In this document: positions 27,916 through 37,817 of the stretch, one piece after another
Numbering within the stretch: the stretch's first letter is position 1
Layout: each line of letters begins with the position of its first letter
Assembly: GCF_003148645.1 (NCBI RefSeq)
Contig: NZ_QGGP01000001.1
Location: 310,001-374,000, forward strand
DNA from: Xanthomarina spongicola
GTDB taxonomy: Bacteria; Bacteroidota; Bacteroidia; Flavobacteriales; Flavobacteriaceae
Length of the DNA: 64,000 bases
Reading direction: 5' to 3'
Made by a program: the position numbers and the translations under genes
The notes under the pieces: model-generated
Database searches by the model: none
Told to the model about the DNA's origin: nothing
Seen by the model: the letters and a program-made list of their open reading frames with translations, nothing else

Positions 27916-28137
27916 GTATGAATGCGATGTAATACTTTTATCATCATCATTAACATCGTTATATCCTTTTAATTGTTTCATCCAATATAAAAAAGCAACA
28001 AAACCAATAATAACAAATAACCAAGAAACTATATTTGCTGCAAACCAATTTTCTAGTTCTAGTTTAGCTAATGCATCATAAGGAGCAAATAATACGTTTA
28101 CAAATAAATCCTGGATTGCGTAAAAAAAGTCTTTCAT
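27910..28137 (-). CDS. DUF6341-like small membrane protein
   Basis: A 75-residue protein with one clear hydrophobic helix (about residues 35-52, SWLFVIIGFVAFLYWM) preceded by an amphipathic part (FVNVLFAPYDALAKLELENWFAAN) and followed by an acidic tail. It fits the DUF6341 family, which in Flavobacteriaceae lies between purD and upp. The position and composition are conserved in the group as far as I recall; function unknown. Its stop overlaps the 3' end of purD on the other strand. Confidence 0.75.
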   Translation of the reverse strand: MKDFFYAIQDLFVNVLFAPYDALAKLELENWFAANIVSWLFVIIGFVAFLYWMKQLKGYNDVNDDDKSITSHSYL

Positions 28138-28278
28138 TATATATAAAATTTAATGCTCAAAGAGAGCCAAAAGGGATTATCAATATATTTACATAGCAAT
28201 ATTACATTTTTTTCATTTTAAATTTTAATAAATTGTAAAGAATATTAAAATAACTACTACAAACAAATATTTTTTTAA

Positions 28279-29205
28279 ATGATATCTAGTTTCTTTAGCA
28301 AAGCCAAACCCATACATTTTGTTGTTGTAAGTACTTTGTTGATGATTGCTTTTATTTCAACTAAAGTTTTTAAAACTACAGTAGCATATAATGCACTTAA
28401 TGTTGGTAAACAAATAGTATTGTTTGGTGTTTGTATCTTTTCAGTATTTGTTTTCGATTTTTTATCAGGTAAAAACGATTTGACCAAAAGCAATAGCTAC
28501 AAAATTTTATTTTTTAGCTTATTCATGGTCATGATGCCACAAACTTTTATAAACTCTAAGATTTTAGTCGCAAACCTTTTTATTCTGTTTGCTTTAAGAC
28601 GAATTATTAGTATTAGGACAAAAAAGCAGATAAATAAAAAAGTTTTTGATGCAGCCTTTTGGATAAGCCTTGCAACACTATTATGTTTTTGGTCATCTCT
28701 TTTTTATATTTTAATTTTCGCAGCTCTTTTATTATTTACTGTTGCCGATGTAAAAAATTGGATTATACCTTTTATTGGTATATTAACTGTTGGTGTAATC
28801 AGCATTTGCTATTTATTGCTTACAAATACAGATATTATAAGTTATTTTTCTAATATTAATACAGATATTAGTTTCGATTTTAGCATGTTAAACGAAACTC
28901 AAATCGTGCTCTCTTCTACAGTTATATTATCCTATTTTGTATGGGCAGTCTTCTTCTATATAATCAATATAAAAACTAAATCTAAAAGCTATAAACCTTC
29001 ATATTTATTAATACTTTTAGCAGCTATAATTGCTGTTACAATCATTATAATTTCACCACAAAAAACTGGTGCAGAATTTATATTTCTCTTTGCTCCATTA
29101 TCTATAATAATGGCAAGCTATTTTGAAATAGTTAAAGAAAAATGGTTTAAAGAAGCATTAATTTGGATTCTTATCCTTGTTCCAATAATCAATTTATTGC
29201 TGTAG
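28279..29205 (+). CDS. DUF6427-like integral membrane protein
   Basis: A 308-residue protein with about nine hydrophobic helices and little soluble sequence. The opening MISSFFSKAKPIHFVVV and the middle QTFINSKILVANLFILFALRRIISIRTKKQ are typical of the DUF6427 family encoded beside upp in flavobacteria. The RTKKQ segment gives a positive cytoplasmic loop after helix 4. Function unknown. Its 3' end overlaps the end of the convergent upp gene by 12 bases. Confidence 0.75.
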   Translation: MISSFFSKAKPIHFVVVSTLLMIAFISTKVFKTTVAYNALNVGKQIVLFGVCIFSVFVFDFLSGKNDLTKSNSYKILFFSLFMVMMPQTFINSKILVANLFILFALRRIISIRTKKQINKKVFDAAFWISLATLLCFWSSLFYILIFAALLLFTVADVKNWIIPFIGILTVGVISICYLLLTNTDIISYFSNINTDISFDFSMLNETQIVLSSTVILSYFVWAVFFYIINIKTKSKSYKPSYLLILLAAIIAVTIIIISPQKTGAEFIFLFAPLSIIMASYFEIVKEKWFKEALIWILILVPIINLLL

Positions 29206-29853
29206 TTTTTCACCAAAGGCTAAGTCACCTGCATCACCTAATCCAGGAACAATATATCCTTTTTCATTCAGTTTTTCATCTACAGTTGCAACCCATAAAT
29301 GGGTGTCTTTATCAAAATGATTTTCAATAAAGTCAATCCCTTCTTGTGCAGCAATAACACTAACTAAATGAATATTTTTAGGCGTTCCAAATGGTTTTAA
29401 AGCCTCAAAAGTAGCAACCATAGATTGTCCAGTCGCTAACATTGGATCAGCTAAAATTAAAGTTTTATTTTCCAAACTAGGACACGCTAAATATTCGACG
29501 ATTATTTCAAAACTCTCAGGCTTTTCTTTATGATGTCTGTAGGCAGAAATAAAAGCATTTTCTGCTTTATCAAAATAATTCAATAAGCCATCGTGTAACG
29601 GAACTCCTGCTCTTAAAATAGAGCAAAGCACGATGTCATTATCTATTTTTTCAATTTCGCAAACTCCTAGAGGCGTCTTAATGGTTGTGGGTTTATAACT
29701 TAATTTTTTGCTTAATTCGTAACCCAAAATTTCACCAATACGTTCTATGTTTCTTCGAAAGCGCATGCTGTCTTTTTGAATACTAACATCTCTCATTTCA
29801 GAGACAAATGTATTTAAGATGGTATTTTGTTTTGAAAAATTATGAATGTGCAT
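29194..29853 (-). CDS. upp: uracil phosphoribosyltransferase
   Basis: A 219-residue salvage enzyme making UMP from uracil and PRPP. The LCSILRAGVPLHDGL and LILADPMLATGQSMVATFEAL (PRPP loop) segments and the C-terminal VPGLGDAGDLAFG that closes over uracil are all present. The start ATG at 29853 gives the usual MHIHNFSKQNTIL beginning. It is transcribed towards the DUF6427 gene and overlaps it by 12 bases. Confidence 0.95.
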   Translation of the reverse strand: MHIHNFSKQNTILNTFVSEMRDVSIQKDSMRFRRNIERIGEILGYELSKKLSYKPTTIKTPLGVCEIEKIDNDIVLCSILRAGVPLHDGLLNYFDKAENAFISAYRHHKEKPESFEIIVEYLACPSLENKTLILADPMLATGQSMVATFEALKPFGTPKNIHLVSVIAAQEGIDFIENHFDKDTHLWVATVDEKLNEKGYIVPGLGDAGDLAFGEKLQQ

Positions 29854-29988
29854 GTTTGTGCTAATTTTGTTGAGTGGTAAAGTTAATTAATTAGGCTTAT
29901 ATTTACGTTTGTAATTTTTATTTTAATAGAAAAGTAAACGTGAATCTACTTTCTTAAGGCTTTAAAAACCTTTTAGCTAAAAAATATG

Positions 29989-29996
29989 TAGATTTG
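29989..29996 (+). promoter_or_regulatory. candidate -7 element for the DUF4254 gene
   Basis: TAGATTTG matches TAnnTTTG and lies 18 bases before the ATG at 30015. The in-frame TTG at 29994 is part of this element, which argues against using it as a start codon. A good -33 element was not found. Confidence 0.45.
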
Positions 29997-30014
29997 TGTC
30001 TTAAATTTGAAATC

Positions 30015-30623
30015 ATGTTTACAGACAAAGCCAATAAAATTTTTCAGGACGTAATTGAAAAATATCATGTTATAAATACAGTCGATCAATCTTTTGAAAA
30101 CCCATATAACAAAGAATCACATTTATTAGAACATTTGCTTTACAGAAAAAGTTGGATAGATACAGTTCAATGGCATTACGAAGATATTATTCGCGATCCA
30201 CAAATAGATCCAGTTGCTGCTTTAAAACTAAAACGCCAGATAGATGCTTCTAACCAAGATAGAACAGATATGGTGGAATATATTGATAGTTATTTTCTTG
30301 AAAAATATAAACATGTAACACCAAAAACTGGCGCTACAATTAACACTGAAAGTCCAGCTTGGGGAATTGATAGATTGTCTATTTTAGCACTAAAAGTGTA
30401 TCATATGAACGAAGAAGCAACAAGAACAGATGCTTCCGAAGCACATTTAGCAGCATGTAAAAAGAAATTGGACGTTTTGTTAGAACAAAGAGTAGATTTA
30501 TCTACTGCAATTGACACTTTGTTAAGCGATATTGAAAAAGGCGATAAGTACATGAAAGTGTATAAGCAAATGAAAATGTACAACGACGACGAGTTGAATC
30601 CTGTATTGCGTTCCCAAAAATAA
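30015..30623 (+). CDS. DUF4254 domain protein
   Basis: A 202-residue, highly charged, apparently all-helical cytoplasmic protein without a signal or membrane segment. The pattern HLLYRKSWIDTVQWHYEDIIRDP, LKLKRQIDASNQDRTDMVEYID and the closing VYKQMKMYNDDELNPVLR is that of DUF4254, a Bacteroidota family usually next to a GT9 heptosyltransferase gene, as here. Function unknown; a link to lipopolysaccharide core synthesis is suggested by position only. The start at 30015 is preferred over the TTG at 29994. Confidence 0.85.
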   Translation: MFTDKANKIFQDVIEKYHVINTVDQSFENPYNKESHLLEHLLYRKSWIDTVQWHYEDIIRDPQIDPVAALKLKRQIDASNQDRTDMVEYIDSYFLEKYKHVTPKTGATINTESPAWGIDRLSILALKVYHMNEEATRTDASEAHLAACKKKLDVLLEQRVDLSTAIDTLLSDIEKGDKYMKVYKQMKMYNDDELNPVLRSQK

Positions 30624-30624
30624 A

Positions 30625-30646
30625 ATTCTTGCAAAAGCAGGAATCT
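30625..30646. repeat. palindromic intergenic repeat, copy 1 (degenerate)
   Basis: Arms attcttgc and gcaggaat around aaaa, followed by ctcat. It lies between the DUF4254 stop and the GT9 start and belongs to the same repeat type as the copies near 43.1, 46.8, 47.9, 51.5 and 56.9 kb. Confidence 0.7.
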
Positions 30647-30659
30647 CATCTTAATTAAG

Positions 30660-31715
30660 ATGTCAAAACCAAAACACATCCTAGTCATTCGTCTTTCAGC
30701 TATGGGAGACGTTGCCATGACTGTTCCTGTTATAAAGGCACTCACTACACAATACCCAGAAGCAAAGCTAACTGTTTTAACTAGAGAATTTTTCACACCT
30801 TTCTTTAGAGATTTAGAAAACGTAACTGTTTATCCTGCAGATTTAAAAGGAAATCATCAAGGTATTTTTGGGCTTTATAAATTATCTAAAGAGTTAAAAA
30901 AGCTGAATATTGACGCTGTTGCAGATTTACATAATGTATTGCGCACAAATATTTTAAAATGCTTTTTCTTCGGAAAATCTTTTGTTCAAATAGATAAAGG
31001 AAGAGCAGAAAAAAAAGGGTTGATTACAGGAAAAACATTCCAACAACTTAAAACAACGCACGAACGATATACTGATGTTTTTAGAAAATTAGGATTTCCT
31101 TTAGATTTAGCAAACCCTAAATTTCCAAATCGTGTAGCGTTGAATTCCAAATTGCAGGATTTAGTAGGAGCAGACACTAAAAAATGGATTGGTATTGCTC
31201 CTTTCGCAGCTCATGAAAGCAAAATGTATCCTTTAGATTTGATGGAAAAAGTAATCGATTCGCTTTCAAAAACAAACAAAATTTTACTTTTTGGTGGTGG
31301 AAAAAAAGAAATTGATATTCTTAATTCGTATCAAAATAAGTACGAACATCTTGTCAATCTAGCTGGAAAACTAACGTTAGGTGAAGAATTAGATGTTATT
31401 TCCAATCTAGATGTTATGCTTTCTATGGACTCTGGAAATGCACACATGGCAGCTATGTTAGGTGTAAAAGTAATTACCATTTGGGGAGTGACGCATCCTT
31501 TTGCTGGCTTTGCGCCTTTTAACCAACCAGAAGATTTTGCCTTACTTTCAGACAGAGAACAATTTCCTTCAATTCCAACATCTATCTACGGAAATAAATA
31601 TCCCGAAGGTTATGAAGAAGCTTCAAGAAGTATAACTCCAGAAACTGTTGTAGGGAAAATAAAGGACGTTTTAACAACTAAAATTAAATATCATCATAAT
31701 CCACTTTCACAGTAG
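30660..31715 (+). CDS. glycosyltransferase family 9 (heptosyltransferase-like)
   Basis: A 351-residue GT-B enzyme related to ADP-heptose:LPS heptosyltransferases. It shows ILVIRLSAMGDVAMTVPVIKAL at the N-terminus, GIAPFAAHESKMYPLDLM near the domain border, and LSMDSGNAHMAAMLGVKVITIWGVTHPFAGFAP at the donor site. It probably adds an inner-core sugar to lipopolysaccharide. It follows the DUF4254 gene by 36 bases and overlaps the convergent reductase gene by 32 bases at its 3' end. Confidence 0.92.
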   Translation: MSKPKHILVIRLSAMGDVAMTVPVIKALTTQYPEAKLTVLTREFFTPFFRDLENVTVYPADLKGNHQGIFGLYKLSKELKKLNIDAVADLHNVLRTNILKCFFFGKSFVQIDKGRAEKKGLITGKTFQQLKTTHERYTDVFRKLGFPLDLANPKFPNRVALNSKLQDLVGADTKKWIGIAPFAAHESKMYPLDLMEKVIDSLSKTNKILLFGGGKKEIDILNSYQNKYEHLVNLAGKLTLGEELDVISNLDVMLSMDSGNAHMAAMLGVKVITIWGVTHPFAGFAPFNQPEDFALLSDREQFPSIPTSIYGNKYPEGYEEASRSITPETVVGKIKDVLTTKIKYHHNPLSQ

Positions 31716-32739
31716 GCGTTGTTGGATGTGCTTGACAAGTTAAAATCAATCCTTCGGCCACTTCACCATCAGTTAAAATGTTGTTTTGTCTCATGGTTAC
31801 TTCACCTTCAGTCACTCTCGCCAAACAACTGCTGCAAATACCACCTTGGCAAGAATAAGGTGCATCTAAATCTTCATCTAAAGCAGCTTCAAGAATAGAT
31901 TGTTTTTGAGACATTTCAAACGTGGTTTCTTCTTCATCAACAACAACAGTAATTTTAGTTTTCCCACTAGCTATTTCATCTTCATTAACATCTGCAGGTT
32001 TTGCTGCTTTAAAAAGCTCGTAATGAATATTGTCTTCAGGGATATTGTGTTCGGTTAACACATCTTTAACCGTATGAATCATGGCTTCTGGACCACATAA
32101 ATAGAAGGCATCTACAACTACGTGCTTATGCGTATTTTTCATAACAAAATTAACCGTACTTTTTTCAATGCGTCCAAAAATGGCATCATCTTCATCTGTT
32201 TGACTAAACACAAATTGTATAGAAAAACGGTCCTTATATTGATGTTGTAAATCTAGAAGTTCTTGCAGAAACATGGTATTTTTAGTCGATTTGTTACCAT
32301 AAACCAGAATCACTTTGCTATAAACTTCTTCTTCTAAAGCACATTTAATAATACTTAGAATTGGCGTAATACCACTACCAGCAGCAAAAAGCGCAATGTT
32401 TTTTGTTTTAGAATCGTTAGGTTCAAAAAGAAAGCGTCCTTTTGGTGGAGCTACTTCTAATGTGTCTCCAGCTTTCAACGTATTATTAGCATAAGCCGAA
32501 AATGTGCCATCTGTAACTTCTTTAACAGCTACTGTTAAATCACCACTTTTTGGCGAGGAACACAACGAATAATCTCTACGTACTTCGTGGTTATTAATAT
32601 TAGTTTTTAAAGTAATATATTGACCAGCTTTAAAAGCATAAGTCGATTTTAAATTTTCTGGGACATCGAAACTTATAACAACAGATTTATCTGTTTCTCT
32701 TCTAATTTCTTTTATAGTAAGCTTATGAAAATGTGACAT
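31684..32739 (-). CDS. PaaE-type flavin and 2Fe-2S reductase
   Basis: A 351-residue NAD(P)H-dependent electron transfer protein. The flavin part has RRDYSLCSSP (FAD binding) and GRFLFEP. The NAD domain has LFAAGSGITPILSII, with CGPEAM near its end. The C-terminal plant-type ferredoxin domain has CQGGICSSCLARV plus a later Cys in ILTCQAHP, the four cluster ligands. It resembles the reductase of phenylacetyl-CoA epoxidase, but no oxygenase genes lie here, so its partner is unknown. The ATG at 32739 is chosen; an upstream GTG at 32754 lies inside a promoter element. Confidence 0.9.
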   Translation of the reverse strand: MSHFHKLTIKEIRRETDKSVVISFDVPENLKSTYAFKAGQYITLKTNINNHEVRRDYSLCSSPKSGDLTVAVKEVTDGTFSAYANNTLKAGDTLEVAPPKGRFLFEPNDSKTKNIALFAAGSGITPILSIIKCALEEEVYSKVILVYGNKSTKNTMFLQELLDLQHQYKDRFSIQFVFSQTDEDDAIFGRIEKSTVNFVMKNTHKHVVVDAFYLCGPEAMIHTVKDVLTEHNIPEDNIHYELFKAAKPADVNEDEIASGKTKITVVVDEEETTFEMSQKQSILEAALDEDLDAPYSCQGGICSSCLARVTEGEVTMRQNNILTDGEVAEGLILTCQAHPTTPTVKVDYDDI

Positions 32740-32753
32740 ATTATAATTTTTCA

Positions 32754-32761
32754 CAAAAATA
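32754..32761 (-). promoter_or_regulatory. candidate -7 element of the reductase gene
   Basis: On the minus strand TATTTTTG fits TAnnTTTG, ending 15 bases before the ATG at 32739. The -33 element is not evident. The short distance implies a leader of only a few bases. Confidence 0.45.
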
Positions 32762-32842
32762 AGAAATACAGTTATTAATTAAGTTTTGATTGTAACAAAA
32801 TGTGTATTAATATTACTAATAGAAGAAACCAACTCGAAGCGT

Positions 32843-34324
32843 ATGAAAATTAAACACTTTATTAACTTAGAATGGAAACAATATTTTAGGTCTGCTTATT
32901 GGCAAAAAAGCATGGCTCTTAATGTTTTGCTTGTTTTTGTTGCCTTGTATTTTGTAGTAACATTCTTAGCATTAGGGATTGCATTATATCCAATTTTAAA
33001 AGAAACATTTCCAGAACAAGATCCATTAGTAATAGTAAATAGTTATTTATTTTACTGGTTTTTGGCTGATGTAATCATGCGATTTTTCTTTCAAAAATTG
33101 CCAGTTATGAGCGTAAAACCCTTATTAACACTCCCAATAAAACGATCTAAAGTGGTTCATTATGTGTTAGGGAAATCGGGTTTTTCTTTTTTTAATTTCT
33201 TACCACTTTTCGCGTTTGTGCCTTTTGGAGTTATGCTAATAATAAATGGGTATCCAATAACCTCAGTTATTTTTTGGGTAATAGCCATATTTGTTATAAC
33301 CTTAGTTATTAACTTTTTAAATTTTATTATTGAAAGCCTTTCTTCTGAAACAGAGTTATCTTATTTACCAATAATATTATTTGCTGGAGGCTTATTTGCT
33401 ATCAATTATTTCGACTTAATCTCTTTTACAAATTTAGTTTCAAATGCTGTTTCATCAATTTATGAAACGCCATTGCTTATTGCTATTCCTGTATTAGTTT
33501 TAATAGGGTTATATCTTGTTAATTTTGGCAAATTAAAAAAGCAATTGTATTTAGATAGTTCTTTAAAAGCTAAAGCTCAAGAAGTAAAAGCTTCAAATCT
33601 AGAATGGACTAGAAAATTTGGAGATGCAGCTCCTTTTATGCAATTAGATTTAAAATTAATTTGGCGTAATAAACGCCCAAGATCTTCTGTTTTTATTTTA
33701 GTTATTGGTTTGCTTTATGGCTTGTTTTTCTATCCGAATCCAGTATATCAAGACATGCCTTGGATGTTTGCTTTTGTAGGCATATTTGTTACAGGAATCT
33801 TTTTAATTAATTTCGGACAGTTTATTCCAGCTTGGGATAGTGGTTACTACAAAATGCTTATGAGCCAAAATATTAAATACAAACAGTATTTAAAATCTAA
33901 ATATACCTTGATGGCTGTTAGTGTTGTTATCTTATTTATTTTAAGTATTCCGTATGTATATTTTGGATGGAAAATTTTATTAGCGCATTTTGCAGCAGCA
34001 GTATATAATATTGGAGTTAATACACATGTTATGTTACTTGGTGGTTCTTTTAATAGAAAGAAGATAGACCTAAACCAACGTGCAGCTTTTAATTACCAAG
34101 GTACTGGAGCAGTACAATGGCTTATTGGTATTCCATTAATGGCACTTCCACTGGCTATTTTTGGAGCTTCGTATTACTTTTTTAGTTTCGAAATAGGCTG
34201 TCTAGTATTAACAATTCTTGGAGTAATAGGAATTGTTTTCCATCAAAAACTAATGAATCTTATTACCGAAAAATATTTAGATTCAAAATATAAAATGATT
34301 CAAGCATTTAGTCAAGACAATTAA
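32843..34324 (+). CDS. DUF5687-like ABC transporter permease
   Basis: A 493-residue membrane protein with about 12 hydrophobic segments and a soluble stretch near residues 225-270. Its opening MKIKHFINLEWKQYFRSAYW and the pattern LMSVKPLLTLPIKRSKVVHYVLGKSG-type segment fit the DUF5687 family of Bacteroidota, which pairs with an ABC ATPase encoded directly downstream, as here (12-base gap). The ATG at 32843 is preferred over a TTG at 32786. Substrate unknown. Confidence 0.85.
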   Translation: MKIKHFINLEWKQYFRSAYWQKSMALNVLLVFVALYFVVTFLALGIALYPILKETFPEQDPLVIVNSYLFYWFLADVIMRFFFQKLPVMSVKPLLTLPIKRSKVVHYVLGKSGFSFFNFLPLFAFVPFGVMLIINGYPITSVIFWVIAIFVITLVINFLNFIIESLSSETELSYLPIILFAGGLFAINYFDLISFTNLVSNAVSSIYETPLLIAIPVLVLIGLYLVNFGKLKKQLYLDSSLKAKAQEVKASNLEWTRKFGDAAPFMQLDLKLIWRNKRPRSSVFILVIGLLYGLFFYPNPVYQDMPWMFAFVGIFVTGIFLINFGQFIPAWDSGYYKMLMSQNIKYKQYLKSKYTLMAVSVVILFILSIPYVYFGWKILLAHFAAAVYNIGVNTHVMLLGGSFNRKKIDLNQRAAFNYQGTGAVQWLIGIPLMALPLAIFGASYYFFSFEIGCLVLTILGVIGIVFHQKLMNLITEKYLDSKYKMIQAFSQDN

Positions 34325-34336
34325 TAAAAATAGATT

Positions 34337-35044
34337 ATGATACATACATCAAACCTTACAAAAACATACGGAAGTAAAACCGTTTTAGATATAGAGCATT
34401 TAGATATTCCTAAAGGGCAAAGTTTTGGCTTGGTTGGAAATAATGGAGCAGGAAAAACTACTTTTTTCAGTTTATTATTAGACTTAATTAGACCTTCAAA
34501 AGGAGAGATAAGAAGCAATGACATTTTAGTAAAAGAAAGCGAAGATTGGAAACCTTTTACATCTGCTTTTATAGACGAAAGCTTTTTAATTGGTTACCTA
34601 ACACCAGAAGAATACTTCTATTTTATAGGAGAACTTCGTGGACAAAATAAAGCAGATGTTGATGCTTTATTATCTCAATTTGAAGACTTTTTCCATGGAG
34701 AAATATTAAATCAGAAAAAATATTTAAGAGACTTGAGTAAAGGAAATCAGAAAAAAGCAGGTATCGTTGCGGCTTTAATAGGAAATCCAGAAGTTATTAT
34801 TCTAGATGAACCTTTTGCAAATTTAGATCCAACAACGCAAATTCGTTTAAAAGGGATTATTAAAAATCTTGCTGAAACTAAAGGTGTTACAGTTTTAATT
34901 TCAAGTCACGATTTAATGCATGTAACAGACGTTTGCGAGCGTATTGTAGTTTTAGAAAAAGGAAAAATTATTAAGGATTTAGCCACTAGTGAAGCTACTT
35001 TAAAAGATTTAGAAGCTCATTTTGCAGGAACTGAAACTGTTTAA
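34337..35044 (+). CDS. ABC transporter ATP-binding protein
   Basis: A 235-residue nucleotide-binding subunit. Walker A is GNNGAGKTT (residues about 35-43), the signature is LSKGNQKK, Walker B is VIILDEPFANLDP, and the switch His is in SSHD. The signature lacks the usual Ser-Gly-Gly (SKGN instead), a form common in ABC-2 type exporters. It follows the DUF5687 permease by 12 bases and presumably powers it. A 184-base gap follows, in which I see no clear terminator. Confidence 0.95.
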   Translation: MIHTSNLTKTYGSKTVLDIEHLDIPKGQSFGLVGNNGAGKTTFFSLLLDLIRPSKGEIRSNDILVKESEDWKPFTSAFIDESFLIGYLTPEEYFYFIGELRGQNKADVDALLSQFEDFFHGEILNQKKYLRDLSKGNQKKAGIVAALIGNPEVIILDEPFANLDPTTQIRLKGIIKNLAETKGVTVLISSHDLMHVTDVCERIVVLEKGKIIKDLATSEATLKDLEAHFAGTETV

Positions 35045-35228
35045 TGTTTTCAAAATAAACAAGTTGGTTTTTATACAAAAAAGCGATTGAGAGAATTCGA
35101 TATATTTCTCATACATTCATATTTGATATATTTCTTTACAAATAATTCAAAAAGATGCCTTATTTTTACGGCTATACATAATATATGTAGCTTATTTTAG
35201 TTTATACTTAAACCAAATACTGTCAACG

Positions 35229-37799
35229 TTGCGTACATCTTTTAGAATCATATTGTTCTTGTTCTGTATCACTCTTTTTATATCGAGTTGTTCTCGAAAA
35301 AAAGACTCCTTTATTAACAGAAATTATCATGCTTTATCTGCGAAGGATAACACCTTGTATAACGGTTATATTTCTTTAGAAGAAGGAAGGCTGGATTTGA
35401 ACGAATCTTACCAAGATAATTATTGGGATATTCTTCCAATAGAAAGAATGCAAATTCAAGACGAGGTAACACTTCCAGGACAAAACAAAAACGAAAGGTT
35501 TAGTAGAGCTGAAGAAAAAGCTGTTAAAGCCATTCAAAAGCACAGTATGAATATTCAAGGCAAAGAAGTAAATCCTCAAATGGATGAAGCGTATTTGCTT
35601 TTAGGAAAATCTAGATACTTCGATCAAAGATTTGTACCAGCGTTAGAAGCTTTTAATTATATTCTTTATAAATATGCAGCTAGCGATAAAATTAATCAAG
35701 CTAGAATCTGGCGTGAAAAAACAAATTTACGATTAGAAAACGATGAGCTTGCAATAGAAAACCTTAAACGCTTGCTAAAACTTGAAGCTTTAGAAGACCA
35801 AGATTTAGCCGATGCAACTTCAACATTAGCACAAGCATACATTAATACAAAATCATTAGATAGTGCTGTAACCCAATTAGAAATAGCTAGTATAAATACG
35901 AAAAATCACGACGAAAGAGGTCGTTATCGTTACATTCAAGGACAGCTTTATAACCGACTTGGTTATAAGGATAGCGCAAATCTAGCTTTTGAGGAAGTTA
36001 TAAAATTAAACAGAAAAACCCCTCGTATATATTTAATTGCAGCTCATTTAGAGCAAGCTAATAATTATAGTATTGCAGAAGATAATAAGGATATAATCTT
36101 AGAAACTCTAACAGATTTAGAAGAAAACAGAGAAAACAGACCTTATCTAGACAAAATATACCATCAGAAAGGGGATTTTTATCGTTCTATTGAGTCTGAT
36201 TCTTTAGCTGTTGAATATTATAATAAATCCTTAAGAACCAATTCAGGAGATAAAAAATTAAAAGCTATAAATTACGAGATTTTAGGCGATTATTTTTTCG
36301 ATTACTCTCAATACAAAATAGCAGGAGCTTATTACGACAGCACAATGACCAATATGGTTACAAACAGTAAGCCGTTTAGGATTATAAAGCGAAAAAGAGA
36401 TAATTTAGATGATGTAATTTATTATGAAGATATAGCATTCGTTAACGATAGTATTATATCGCTTACAGCTTTGTCACACGATGAGCAATTAGCTTACTTT
36501 GAAGATTATACAGATCAATTAAAAATTCAAGCCGAAAAAGAAAAAGAGTTAAAAGAAATTCAAGAAAGAAACAAAGAGTTTGACAACCAAAACATTTCTA
36601 AAAATAATTTTGGTGGGAAAGATCAAAATATGAAAACCTCTAGAGGACCAATAAATGGACCTCCAGCTTCTAGTTTCTATTTCTATAATCCAACTACTGT
36701 TGCTTATGGTAAGAATGATTTTATTAAAAACTGGGGAAACAGAGAATTAGCTGACGATTGGAGGTGGTCTACAAAAAGTAAATCTATAATCAACGAAAAT
36801 GCTAAAAGTCAGGAAACTGCTGTAGTTGCTGAAAACGAATTATTCAATCCAAAATATTATATAGATAGAATCCCAACAGAACAAAAAGAAATTGACAGCA
36901 TTATAAAAGAGCGAAATTTTGCTTATTACCAATTAGCTGTTATTTATAAAGAAAAGTTTAAAGAATATGAACTTTCTAAAGAAACTTTTCAAGACCTATT
37001 AAGCAAAGAACCAGAACATAAACTAGTGTTACCATCTGAATATAATCTATATAAGCTATATATTTTATTGGGAGAAAACGACGAAGCTGAAATTGCTAAA
37101 AACAATATTATTGCTAATTATCCAGACTCGCGTTATGCATCTATTTTAATGAATCCAGAAGCAGGAGCAGCAAAAGATGAAAATAGTCCAGATTATATTT
37201 ATAAAATATTATACGATAAGTTAGAAAATCAGGAATACAGTGTAGTAATCACTCAAAGCGAAGAATATATTACAACATTTGAAGGCGATCCAATGGTGGC
37301 AAAATTCGAATTACTAAAAGCAACTGCAACAGGTAGGCTATATGGTTTTGAAGCCTACAGTAGTGCCTTAAATTTTGTAGCTTTAAATTACGCGAATACT
37401 CCTGAAGGAGTAAGAGCTCAAGAAATAACTGATAATGTTTTACCTAAATTAGCTAACAAAGAGTTTATAGATAGTGATGAAGACAGAAACTTTAAAATAG
37501 TTTATTACTTCACTAATTCATCTAATGAAGAAATTGATAAATTTAAAAAAGCTTTAGATAAGGAAATAGAAAAAGTGAACGTTTACGAGCTTTCTGTTTC
37601 AGAGGATATTTATAATTCAACTACAACTTTTGTTATAGTACATGGATTAAAAAGTAAAGATGGAGCCATTGGATATGCGCAATCTCTTCAAGAGAAAAAG
37701 AAAGATAGAATTGTGCATGATTTTTTTGCAATTTCTTCATCTAACTACAGAATCATTCAAATTCACAAGAATTTTGATGAGTATTTAAATTTTGAATAA
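35229..37799 (+). CDS. sprE: type IX secretion lipoprotein PorW/SprE
   Basis: An 856-residue lipoprotein: a signal ending LFISSC, then RKKDSFINRNYHALSAKDNTLYNG, the hallmark beginning of SprE/PorW. Helical TPR-like repeats fill residues about 100-340 and 560-760; the central part is charged (ERNKEFDNQN) with a poorly structured linker. PorW is needed for the type IX secretion motor and gliding in flavobacteria. The start is TTG at 35229, since no ATG is available before the signal peptide. It precedes bactofilin and the ATP synthase genes, an arrangement seen in relatives. Confidence 0.9.
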   Translation: MRTSFRIILFLFCITLFISSCSRKKDSFINRNYHALSAKDNTLYNGYISLEEGRLDLNESYQDNYWDILPIERMQIQDEVTLPGQNKNERFSRAEEKAVKAIQKHSMNIQGKEVNPQMDEAYLLLGKSRYFDQRFVPALEAFNYILYKYAASDKINQARIWREKTNLRLENDELAIENLKRLLKLEALEDQDLADATSTLAQAYINTKSLDSAVTQLEIASINTKNHDERGRYRYIQGQLYNRLGYKDSANLAFEEVIKLNRKTPRIYLIAAHLEQANNYSIAEDNKDIILETLTDLEENRENRPYLDKIYHQKGDFYRSIESDSLAVEYYNKSLRTNSGDKKLKAINYEILGDYFFDYSQYKIAGAYYDSTMTNMVTNSKPFRIIKRKRDNLDDVIYYEDIAFVNDSIISLTALSHDEQLAYFEDYTDQLKIQAEKEKELKEIQERNKEFDNQNISKNNFGGKDQNMKTSRGPINGPPASSFYFYNPTTVAYGKNDFIKNWGNRELADDWRWSTKSKSIINENAKSQETAVVAENELFNPKYYIDRIPTEQKEIDSIIKERNFAYYQLAVIYKEKFKEYELSKETFQDLLSKEPEHKLVLPSEYNLYKLYILLGENDEAEIAKNNIIANYPDSRYASILMNPEAGAAKDENSPDYIYKILYDKLENQEYSVVITQSEEYITTFEGDPMVAKFELLKATATGRLYGFEAYSSALNFVALNYANTPEGVRAQEITDNVLPKLANKEFIDSDEDRNFKIVYYFTNSSNEEIDKFKKALDKEIEKVNVYELSVSEDIYNSTTTFVIVHGLKSKDGAIGYAQSLQEKKKDRIVHDFFAISSSNYRIIQIHKNFDEYLNFE

Positions 37800-37817
37800 C
37801 CATTAAAACAGTTCATT

